Shown: positions 1-11,300 of the stretch, piece after piece
How the letters are laid out: the number at the start of each line of letters is the position of its first letter
How positions within the stretch are numbered: the first letter of the stretch is position 1
Origin: Patiria pectinifera
Taxonomy: Eukaryota > Echinodermata > Asteroidea > Valvatida > Asterinidae
DNA length: 64,000 nucleotides
Reading direction: 5' to 3'
NCBI GenBank assembly: GCA_029964075.1
Contig: CM057134.1
Span: 22,360,905-22,424,904 of the forward strand
The notes under the pieces: model-generated
Database searches by the model: none
The model's input: only the letters and a program-made list of their open reading frames with translations
What the model was told of the DNA's origin: nothing
Made by a program: the position numbers and the translations under genes

Positions 1-724
1 TCTAAGGTCTAAGGTCTATGATAAATTGATGTGATAGCAATCCCAGGGTGGTAGCTTAGTGGTAGTAAATGCCCACTTTTTAAGCCTAGTCAGAATGAGC
101 TAACTACATAAATCCTTAGCACTTGGGTTAGGAAATGGTTGTACAATTTGCAATTACACCATTATGCTTAGTTGCATAATGATGAAACTTAGTAAAATTT
201 TTGGTTTGCTATAGGTTTTCAAAATGACGTCACGCAAAAATATATATTGCCTCTAGAGGGTAATTCATAAATACCTCAGACAGTTTAGCCATTCCTATTG
301 GTCGAGAGCCCGTCACGTGGCCGGTATTAAACGGATGATAAAGACATGGCTAGCTGGTCTTAAACACTTTTCCAGTGTCACAATAAAATGTGGACTCCTA
401 AAAATCCAGTGCCTCTTACCGTTTCATTGGTTGAACGTTCACAATCCTCACGTAGGCATGCGCAACACAACAAGCGAGTCAGAATTTTATAGTTCTAAAT
501 TCAAAACGCAACGCCCCAGGTGCGTTCTGCGTGACATCGCGCAGAACATGTTACGCGCGCGTCAATCTCCATAAAAGGGTTGTTTACATCTTACTCGCCA
601 GCTGAACACTCCATTATTTTGCTAGAGGGATGTTTCAAAAAGCATGAAGTGAACTTGTTGAACGAAATCGGGATTTTTTGAACGAATTATTTGATATTTT
701 TTACGGATAAGGTATTTATGAATG
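1..724. other. No gene; degenerate inverted-repeat element
   Basis: No convincing coding exon. An inverted pair (TAATTCATAAATACCT at 261-276, AGGTATTTATGAAT at 710-723) suggests an old non-autonomous transposon of about 460 bp. A GGTATTAAACGGATGATAAA stretch near 322-341 resembles the arm of the hairpin at 725-886. Confidence 0.35.
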
Positions 725-886
725 GGAATAAATATGTGCTCGGTCGGTATTTATCACTCTGTTTAATACCGCTTAGAGTCTGTGTGCTGATAATTACCCT
801 CGCCTCCGGCTCGGGTAATTATCAGCACCCAGACTCTAAGCGGTATTAAACGAGTGATAAAAACCTCCGGAGCACACATTTATTCC
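725..886. repeat. 162-bp near-perfect palindrome (hairpin)
   Basis: Arms of about 75 bases, 725-799 and 813-886, surround the short loop TCGCCTCCGGCTC. Outer ends are GGAATAAATATGTGCTC and its near complement GAGCACACATTTATTCC. It is probably a foldback or miniature transposon of the same type as the hairpin at 20796-20957. Confidence 0.8.
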
Positions 887-1264
887 CTAATTATAATGTA
901 ACTGAATGGCAAAACACAAAACTAACAAAAAAACAGAGACTAAGCTACTTATTTGGAGATGTTATCACATGTTTTTGTACTTATATCCTACAAAGCATTT
1001 GGCACCCTTAATGTTTTGCCACCTCGGGTGGTACCAATATCTGGTCTGGCCCATGGACTAGGTGTATAAAATGCTAGTAGCGTGGAGGTGATATGCAAGG
1101 CAAAACATTCTGGAGCAAAAACTTGTGGCTGTCGATATTTAATATATATCAAAAAGAACTTGAAGAACAAAAAAATAATCATTTTTAGGATAAAAAAGAG
1201 AAGTTTTGCAGCACATTATATTACGCTTAAAAAAACCCCACACCCTCATTGTTAATGACATAGA
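887..1264. other. No gene recognised
   Basis: Mostly A/T-rich spacer. No exon, RNA gene or clear repeat boundary could be supported. Confidence 0.4.
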
Positions 1265-1482
1265 GCGTTTTCGAAACGACTGGCTTTGGCTTCGTCTTCG
1301 GCTTAATGACATTTTAGGCCCCGACTTCGGGGACTCCAGCTACATTTTGTTGCCTGTTATGCTTCAGAAACATTCAATCTCGTGATATGAAGACAAAAGT
1401 TGGAATATTTTCGTTTAGTTTGCCTCTCAGTGATTCAGAAGTAGGAGGCGAAGCCGAAGCCGAAGCAAAGGTTTCGAAAACC
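1265..1482. mobile_element. Short miniature inverted-repeat element
   Basis: Terminal inverted repeats of roughly 38 bases: GCGTTTTCGAAACGACTGGC at the left, and GGTTTCGAAAACCC at the right after a GAAGCCGAAGCCGAAGC run. There is no coding capacity and the target duplication is not clear. Confidence 0.6.
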
Positions 1483-1501
1483 CCCATAGTCCAATAGTAA
1501 G

Positions 1502-2024
1502 CAACCTCGTCCCCAGGGTGTCGAGCAGTACGCGCCCACCACTACCTGCTCTCTCACCCGTACCCGGCCCTGGTATTGGATCATTTGCATGTGCAAGATT
1601 TTTGCACACGTATGCAAATGAGGAACAGTCTGGTGCCTGGATATGCGTTACACATAATTAGCGTTTGTTTTTGTATGCGGTGTCTGGGGTAAAAACAGAG
1701 TCAATTCGTAGCAGCGCGAGCACGGCGTGAGTTACGAAAACACGATTTTTGAAATCAAACTGTTACGATCTTATCGAGACAACATGCAGTATCATATTTC
1801 ATTTTAATATGAGCAAATTAGAAAGGAAATTAGTATTTTCGAGCGTGGACGAATGATCGCGAAAACACGTACTGCACGTTGTGAATAATAGCACCAAGTA
1901 CACGATAAAAATCCATTACTAGCCAATTGCGGTATCCAATCAGGATACAGGAAGAAAGTTTTCTATCCAGGGTTTACTATTGGAAACCGTGTTGGCAATA
2001 AAGTAAGCACTGGGGACGAGGTGG
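1502..2024. mobile_element. Mutator-like miniature transposon, copy 1
   Basis: Ends CAACCTCGTCCCCAG and CTGGGGACGAGGTGG form a terminal inverted repeat. It is flanked by a perfect 9-bp direct repeat AATAGTAAG (1493-1501 and 2025-2033), as expected of Mutator-like insertion. About 523 bp with no open frame for a transposase. A second copy lies inverted at 6195-6707. Confidence 0.85.
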
Positions 2025-2254
2025 AATAGTAAGAGGCACGTGACGTTAGATGTTAACGTATGGTAACCAACGCCTTTGAATGCAATGTGATAACCAGTTG
2101 CATATTTCGCCAGGCTACGCGTGTCATGTCACCGGCATGCAGTGAGTTACGCGCGTAACAAAACGTACCGTGTAAATTGATATGATGTGAATGTGATGCT
2201 GTCTAATTGATTTGCAAGTGGAACCCGGAACCTGGAAGAATTTTCTTCAGAAAG
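2025..2254 (+). promoter_or_regulatory. Presumed M6PR upstream region
   Basis: This is the 230 bases between a transposon (target copy 2025-2033) and the M6PR start codon. It must hold at least the end of the 5' untranslated region. I see no clear TATA box. Assignment rests on position only. Confidence 0.3.
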
Positions 2255-2379
2255 ATGGAGGTTTTCCTTGTTATATTGAGTATTTTGTATGTTGTGCGAC
2301 CAGTTGTCTGTGACTGTGTGGTGGACAGCACGTCAGAAGAAAAGTACAAAAATCTTTTTAAACCTCTCAAAGGAAAAAC
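2255..2379 (+). CDS. M6PR: M6PR coding exon 1 (signal peptide)
   Basis: ATG at 2255 opens a hydrophobic leader ([14 protein letters not shown]) followed by CDC and a short acidic stretch. The exon ends in AC before a consensus GTAAGT donor at 2380, leaving two bases of a Thr codon. Intron 1 is 11.6 kb and full of transposon remnants. Confidence 0.9.
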
Positions 2380-5300
2380 GTAAGTGGGTTTCTCATTTCA
2401 TTTTAGCCCCATAAATGTGGCCAATTTATGGTAATCCTTACTTTTAGGACACCTCTATTTTTTACAAGTTCTGTTCAAAACCGACTTTTGCAGATGACTG
2501 TCCAGTACCGAAGTGACTTTTGCAGGCTAAAGAAGTCTTTTTTCTTCAGACAAACTCATGTTAGTTATAATTTTGAAAGCACTCATTTAGTCAGCTGTTT
2601 TGGTGAGTCTTAACCTTATACAGGAAAGGGGTCCTAAAAGTAAGGATTACCCAATTTATGAAGCCCGGGAAGGGACATGGTGGAATTTTTTTTGGGCATT
2701 TGCTAATTCGTTCACACGAATTACTAATTCGTTCGCACGAATTCCTAATTCGTTCGCACGAATTACTATTTCGTTCGCACGAATTGCTATTTCGTTCGCA
2801 CGAATTCCTAATTCATTCGCACGAATTACTAATTCGTGGGAACGAATTAGTAATTCGTTCGAACGAATTAGTAATTCGTTCGCACGAATTCCTACGAATT
2901 AGTAATTCGTTCGCACGAATTCCTATTCGTAATTCGTGGGAACGAATTAGTAATTCGTGCGAACGAATTAGCAAACTCCAGTAATTCGTTCGCACGAATT
3001 AGTAATTCGTTCGAACGAATTACTAATTCGTGCGAACGAATTACTAATTCGTTCCCACGAATTACTAATTCGTGCGTACGAATTACTAATTCGTTCCCAC
3101 GAATTACTTATTCGTGCGAACGAATTACTAATTCGTGCGAACGAATTAGTAATTCGTGCGAACGAATTAGCAAATGCCAAAAAAAATTTCCACCCTGTTC
3201 CTTCCCGGGCTTCATACCAATTTACTGGACAACCTCCGTAAACAGTGGTAAACAAAGACAACACTTCTACTAGACCTGTGAACGTGGCTATATACATAGC
3301 CACGCTTCAATCTATGGTAAAAACACTCTATTGTGATCCACAATTACTGTGATCATGCTGTGATTGAGTGACCGTTCTACTAGCCGAATTTCTGCTACAT
3401 TTGACAGAATATTTGCATACAAAAATGAGTTGTACAGAAAATCCAGCAGAATATTTTTTTTGGCAGAATTATGTAGATGAAGGACAATGAAAAAGATTAG
3501 AGAAATATCTAGAAAGGTCTAGGATGTCACTAGCCTGCCCGACTGCGTCTAGCCGTACATGTACAGTACTATCGCAAGCTCTGTAGTACGGCCAGATGCT
3601 CAATGCTTCACCACAGACTGATTTTTTTGTAATCCTTATCTTTAGGACACCTCTATTTTTTACGAGTTCTGTTCAAAACTGACTTTTGCAGATGACTGTC
3701 CAGTACCAAAGTGACTTTTGCAGGCTAAAGCAGTCTTTTTTCTTCAGATAAATTCATGTTAGTTGTAATTTTGAAAGCACTTTCAAAGAAAATGTGACTT
3801 TCCTACCCTTTTTTGCAGTTTGCCATCTTGGTTTTTGAGTCAGTTTCTGTTCGTCATCGTCATCTTTCTCCCTCAATTTCCCTCTAAAATCAAAGCCCTG
3901 CCAGCCTTTTTCCACAAAATTAAACCTGCCGACATTCAAGAAGGTGTCATACTGTTCAGATATATGACAAGAAATATCAGAATGTCACTTTTGAGTGTCA
4001 TTTAGTCAGCTCTTTTGGTGAGTCTTTTAACCTTCACTGACCTTATATTATAGGAACGGGGTCCTAAAAGTAAGGATTACCGAGTTTTTTTCCCGCTGAT
4101 GTAGCGATTTTGCTACAGATTTTGATCGAGATTATCTTTTCATCCAGGACAAAAATTTCCAAAGTTAAGGTTCTTAGTCATAGAGCAACTCATACCTTTT
4201 CGAAAAAACGTTCTTTGGTCTCAATATTTTCATCCATCTGGCCAAAAGACGACTTTCAGTCATCATCTTCCACAAATATCGTCCCGAAAATGCTCCCCCA
4301 TGCGATTTCAAAATGGCGGCCGCGTTGTAATGTATGCATTATGCGGGAGCGCTCGTGCAAATCATGAATGTATGCATAACAGTCTGTGACGTATGACCTT
4401 GTGTTTTTGGACGTATGTACATGTACATGTACATAGACAACAGCCCAGTACATGCAAGCCATAGATATAGAATAAAAAGACTAGATCGGCAGTGCGTCCA
4501 CACGTGCCGACTTGCATGGAGGGTCATGTGCTGGAGGAAAGATACAAATAATGCGCGAAAACGTGACGAACGCAACGCTGTTCACGCGCACAGTGCACCA
4601 TTATCGCTAACGCGTGGGCGCATCGCGCAAATCACTGGCCGTCGCATTTGCAACTCACGCCCTCGCTCGACAATCAATTTGCATAAACGAGACGTCACAG
4701 CTTGAGGTCATCTCTTGTTACATTCAAAATGGCTGCCATCACCAAACATTTCACGAGTGCATATGGGCTCCAGAAAGATTCAAGAATATCTCGGAAAATT
4801 GAACATCATTACACCTAAGCATCCCAGAAGTGATAGATGGGACATCATAGAATACAACCATATGTAAGAAACTGCCTGTAAATTTTATGAAAACGTCCTC
4901 AGTAGTGCGCGGTACCACGGTGTGTGGCCAGAGGTTCAGCGCAGCATACCGCGGCCACACTAGTGGGGCTAATTAAAGTGCTGAGATGTAGGCCTAAATT
5001 AAAGTTCATTAGCTCATTAAAGTGCTTATAAAGTGTCTGAGATGTACATTCTATGTACTTTCAATATTTGTTCTTCAAACGGATTTTGTAACATTTTTAC
5101 TGAGATTTAACTCGTTTTCAGACCTCCAATTTCTCAATTTTTGGACTTATTTTTCAATCCTAAACATTTAGCTAGAGAGGCAGTGGCATTTTAGTCCATG
5201 CAGCTTTTTCCCCAGTTTCTCTGTTTTCAAATCGATTATTTTTTCTTCAGTCCGTCACCAATACGCTGGACTGATGTTCAATTTTCATTAGGCCACTGGC

Positions 5301-8300
5301 TGAGTGGCTCGGTGTTCTCCACACAGTCGGCATCCTCTCCAATAATTAGCACGCCCGCTTTGTACGCAACGAAGACCAATCAGCTTGAAGGTTGATTGTT
5401 ACCTCAGTCAATCCATCAAGCTACTGTGCAAATCATGCATGTGCCCAACAGTTCGGTGTAGTACAGGGCGACAATTAATACATAGCCAACGTGTTGTACA
5501 AAAAACACAATTGAATTAATGATTTTAATGCTCGAAAAGTCTTTGGGTAACTTCAACTAAAGAAATTGAACAGAAAATTAAAGATGATGAAATAAGCAAT
5601 GTATGTCTCGGTCCCTGTGTCTCGAACACCTCATCAGAGAGTTTGTATTTTCCTGAGTTTCTAGAATTGGGAGCATTCGGGGTCTTTGGCAGTTTATTTA
5701 CTGGTCTGCTGCACCCCTAGCCTTCACCTTGTTCAAACTACATGGGGCGAAGTGGGGATGGGGCGAAGTGGGGATGGGGCGAAGTGGGGATGGGGCGAAG
5801 TGGTTAGGGGCGAAGTGACATGGGGCGAAGTGGAAATGGGGCGAAGAGTCCGACACCCTCGTGAAGTGTAGGGCCCCTGTTTTGTTTTGATCAAATTAGA
5901 GTCAAAAATATATTTTTTTTGCTCAAAAATCACCTTTACAATCAAAAGCAGACTTTTCTCAATTCTAATGACACCCGTTTTGCAATTTTGAACAGATTCT
6001 TGGGGAAAAAAATCATGATTTTCCTGCGCGGTTTGTGCCTTGCGATTCAGCGCGCCGTGTGTGCTCACGGTACATCGCGCGGTGATCACCATCTTTATTT
6101 TCGGGTCGCATGTTGTCGCCGCGCTGTCATCGTCATTTTACACCCAAATATCCCTCAAAAAAATCAAAACCCTGCCCTCTATCTATGAAATACCCAACCT
6201 CGTCCCCAGTGCTTACTTTATTTCCAACCTAGTTTCCAATAGTAAACCCTAGATAGGAAACTTTCTTCCTGCATCCTGATTCGATACGGCAATTGGCTAG
6301 TAATGGATTTTTGTCTTGTACTTGGTTCTGTTATTCACAACATGCAGTACGTGTTTTCGCGATTATTCGTCCACGCCTTTCTCGAAAATACTCATTTCCT
6401 TCCCAATTTGTTCATATTAATATAAAATGTGATACTACATGTTGTCTCGGTAAGATCGTAACAATTTAATTAAATAAATCGTGTTTTTCGTAACTCGCGC
6501 TATGCTCGCGCTGCGACGAATTGACTCTGCTTTTAGCCCAGACACCGCATACAAAAACAAACGCAAATGTAACGCACATGCAGGCACCAGATTATTCCTC
6601 ATTTGCATACGTGTTTAAAAATCTTGCACCTGCAAATGATCCAGTACCAGGGTGAGAGAGCAGGTAGTGATGGGCACGTACTGCTCGACACTCTGGGGTC
6701 GAGGTTGTGACATACCTGTTTATGAAGAATGTCGCCAACTAGTTTGGTAGGTCCTATAATTTTAAGGTGGATTTTGTTCCCTTATAGGAACCGGTCCCTA
6801 CCGGTACACTTCACGATCGCCCAGGTGGACTCCCTTTCCTCCCTACGTTACGGAGGGAGTCCAGGGTATGAAGTGCTCAAAACCGGGCAAAAAAATTTAT
6901 GACCAATATTTTCAATATTTTTACCTTGTTGGAGAAGCTAATTTTTACGTCTTAGTATTCCATGTGTCCCTATCTATTGATCCGGGGGGTTCAGGCATGT
7001 CAGGAGTATATGCAATGGTGACCGAGGTTAATCAGGAAAATAAACTCTAAAGCAACGTGAAACTTGTACGTTTTTGTAGACTCTTTTGACTTTTCATCAG
7101 TTTCTCACACGTACGACAGTGAGAGAGTCTAGTTGTACATGGCGTACGGCCGTGTAACATGAACACGCAGTGCGCACGCGCGATTTGCTTAGTAACTGCC
7201 CTCATACGCATGCGCACTAACTTGTAGGCGCAGTCGCCTATCCAGTGATCGAGCGTGTTTTTGCGACAGTTACCAGAAACATGTATCGGCTCTGGTCATT
7301 GGTTGAGCATTTTCGTGACTTGGGTTGGCTGGAGTGACGTCACTGTTTCAACCAAAACTAAACAAAGGAGGGCGCTTGCGTGCATGTGCGCTTTTGTACT
7401 CGGGCATGTACATATACATGTACATGACGTATGACTCGGTGATAAACTGATGAAAAGAGACTACAAAAATGTACAAGTTTAACGTTGCTTTAGAGTTTAT
7501 TTTCCTGATTAACGCTGGTCAGCATCACATATGTATATAAATACAATACTGGTGAGATTTTGGGGTGAGAAAATTGGATCCAGATTGAATAACCTTCTTG
7601 TTACTTTGTGGTCTTTTTATTGTTTTCTCATGTGCATATATAGTGAGAGATATAATGGAGGTAACTTTATGACCACTGGTCATGGGAATTAAAGCCGGAG
7701 TCCATCATTTGCAGCTATCCAAAATAGTAACTGGCGTAATTATTGTTGAAAAACATACTGGTGGAAAGATAGTAAGGGGACTAAATTCCCTGTGGAATTA
7801 TTCTTTCTGGCAAGCTCTCATTTTGAGGAAATCAACAAAATGAAGGCATTTCCAACGGTGCGTCTTAAGAAGCACCGTAGGAAAATTTAAATTAGCAGTT
7901 CGTTTTCTTATTCGGTGCCGGTGCAGTGCGCGCAAGCATTGGCATGACGCACAGGCTAGCGCGGTTGCTATAGTTCGTCGGATCAGTGCGCGACATCGCG
8001 TAAAGCTGCAATTCAAAACAATTCAAAACATGATTTAGCAACTTTTGATTTGAAAATAAGATCCTAGAATGCTGTTTTTCCATACAACTGAAGCTGAGCT
8101 GAAACTTCATCAGGTTAGTTGTTCAGTATCCTTCATTACATTTTGAACACTTTTGTTGCTTCAAACGAACAAAATGCACGGATTACAAATGATGGACTAT
8201 GTCTTTAATTTTTATCAGTTATTTAGTGTGAAAATAGGGCACAAATTGGACACCAAAATGTGACATGCAACACAAGGGGTCGGAACTCTTCTATTTCCTG

Positions 8301-11300
8301 TTAAACTGCTATCTATTTTACTTCTTTTTGACAACTGATTTTTCCCCATAAATGGTTCTTGTTATAAATACCAGACTTTCCTATGTAAAAAAATTGAAAA
8401 TTCTGAAAAAAATGAGGAAATATGAAAACCCTAAAAGTAACGTTTGTAACATTTGGTGTCCAACATGTTACAAACATAACATGGGCATAACAACAACTGA
8501 AAACATGTCCTGATTGAAAGTGGAGTGATTGTGAACCATCAGCAGTTATGACATATTAAATTTTTTTTATCATCTCCATGTGCTTTCCATGTACAAAAAA
8601 ATCACGTTAAGAACACGAATCATTTTGGTGTTCAACTGTTACATACGTAACATTTCATTTTTCCTCTTACATAGAGTGAAGCAAATTGAAACAATTCGCT
8701 TTAAGATATATTTGAAGTGAAGCTTCCCATGAATACATCTTGTACGATTCACAATTCATAACATTCAGATATATAAATTAAGAATAGGCACATGAATGAA
8801 CTTTGGTGTCCACACAATTGACACATGTTGCATACGTTACAGCTAAATGGGATTTTTTTTAAAGTAGGCTTCATTTTACATCATATTTTGATTACTAGGT
8901 TTGCAAATGTATAGAATCTTCATTTTAATGTTCATTTTAGCCTATTCCATACGTCACTGTAGTTTATGCAGTTTTATATGTTTTGTGGATGTTGGTGTCT
9001 TTCGTTACGTACGTTAGATATTATGACATTAATGTCTAATAAATATCTCCCAACATGGTACAATTATAGCACATTTCTGTACTTCAAATGACAAACTGAT
9101 TGTAATAATATAACATAGTAACTAAAATTCACCAACAGCAAAATTTGTAGTGTTTTCTGTACATTTTGTGTAATGTTTGTAGCGGCGTCTTTCAGTACAT
9201 TAATCAACTGGCCATTTCTCTGTAATCCAAAGTCCGGGTCCAAATAGGTCGATATTTCAAGTATTGGGCTCCCTGACTAATGCCAACGATTCACATATCA
9301 CAAGTTATCAACCTCATAAATGTTCTTTACACCGTGTTACATACGTTACATTTGAATTTCAGAAAATAAATAACTGTGAAAAATGTACTTTGGGTTGAGA
9401 AACTATCTCTATACTTTTAAGTTGCTTCCTACACATATCATAGATTAAAATAAACACAGAAATTTTACTGTTTTTTGAACTAATTTTTTTAGGTGCATGT
9501 CACACTTTAGTGACCCAATATCTGAAACATACACATATGGAATTCCTGAACCCCCCGGATCAATAGATAAGGACGCATACATGTAGCGTATGTAGGCGTG
9601 AAATAAGCTTCTATAATGAGGTAAAACGTATCAAAAATCTTGTTTGACACTCAGTGTTTTACCACTGTAATTATTTCTATTAACCTTAATTCTCAACTTG
9701 TAACAATTCACAATTTCAATTCACCAATTAACCTGTGAAGTTTCAAACTTTCACTTCTTAAAATTCATTCACAAAATCTTCATTCCATCTCAAAAATTCA
9801 CAATTCATTTCTTAGATTCACTTATTAATTACCAGATCTTCAAATTGACATCAATATTCACATGTAGTTCACTGAAGTTTTATCAATTTTCTCTTTAAGT
9901 TGAAACCTTTCTCTTTCTATATTAATCACATTACCCTTTCAGTAACACTTCTTCAATTTTGATTCAAATACTTCTTCAAATTTTGGTTCAAACACTTCAA
10001 TTTTGGTTCAAACACTTCTTCAGTTTTGGTTCAGACACTTCCTCAATTTTGGTTCAAACACTTCTGCAATTTTGGTTCAAACACTTCTGTAATTTTGGTT
10101 CAAACACTTCTGCAATTTTGGTTCAAACACTTCTTCAATTTTGGTTCAAACACTTCTCCAATTTTGGTTCAAACACTTCTTCAATTTCGGTTCAACCTTC
10201 TTTTCTTTCTGTATTAATCTCAAGTCATTTAGATTGTCAATACTACATCATTACTATTTGTCTTCGGTAAAATAGAATAATTATTAATCCTTCTTTCAAT
10301 TTTGTTAATTTAAAAATTATTTACAATCTCACATTCAAAATCCAAATCAAATTTGTGGTATTAAGCCAGTTATTTAATACAATTGTAAAGGTGACTGCCG
10401 CCTGGTCCTTGTCATCCTTCCAATTATCTGTGCAGCATCACTCAGGTTCCAAGGGGTCCGGTAGAGGTAGGGGTCCTCGAAAAGAGCTTCCGTTCTTCAG
10501 GGTAGTGCGAGGCTCAATCTACTCGGTAGAAATATCTCCCAAATCTTTGTGCCATAGTTAGCATCTTCAAAACTCTCTCGGATTGCATGGGCCTATAATG
10601 TCCGCTTTTTATGCAGACCACAGATTTGCAGTATAGAACTGTGGTTGTTGGCTGTTCAGGCTAAAGCTGGCAATAAAATCAGACTAGCTGTATGATTTTA
10701 GTTTCAGGACAAAATAGGTCCTCTCTCTCGTGTGTCTGGCGAGCAAGTGCCTGCAGCAGCTTAGCATAGGCAAAAACCAAAGATCTTATAGCGCTGAAGG
10801 CGCAAGATGGGGAACTCCATAGAAATTGCGAAATTGCCATGGATGCCATTCGAGCAAGCAAACCATTGTGCAAACCATTGTTTGCACAATGGTTTGCTTA
10901 CAATGGTTTGCACAATGGTTTGCTTACTCGAAGCAAACCATTGTGCAAACAATGGTTTTCACAATGGTTTGCTTACTGAAATGGCGTCCATGACAATTTC
11001 GCAATTTCTATGGAGTTCCCCATCTTGCGCTTTCGGCTTTATAAGATCTTTGGCAAAAACCCAAGCCACCCCCATGCAAGGAATTTTGGAAGGCATTTGG
11101 CAAATGTTCATATGATACTCTACCGATCACTCATACCTCTAACTATGGCACACACAGGTAACAAAGCACTTTCCTTGCTACACCCACATACCATGAATGA
11201 CTTACTCAACAATACTGAATATTCATCACTAGGCTCTGCTGGCATGCCTGATAGGCCTCTGTCCAGCACTGCCACCAAGGGTAGAGATAGAGCTGTGCCA

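Larger units (their letters stand above)
6965..9579. mobile_element. Probable 2.6-kb non-autonomous transposon
   Basis: A ~34-base inverted pair bounds it: TCTATTGATCCGGGGGGTTC at the left (6972-6991) and GAACCCCCCGGATCAATAGA at the right (9549-9568). It contains the inverted-repeat element at 7027-7513 and an A/T-rich interior with spaced GTTACATACGTTACA motifs. No transposase frame was found. Confidence 0.6.

Noticed and set aside
40..130. tRNA or tRNA-derived SINE (TAGCTTAGTGGTAG resembles an A box)
   Set aside because: No B box at the right distance and no cloverleaf could be folded by eye.
2600..3303. Heptad-repeat proteins on both strands
   Set aside because: The frames exist only because a 21-bp palindromic unit is tandemly repeated. 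There is no start context, splice support or family match.
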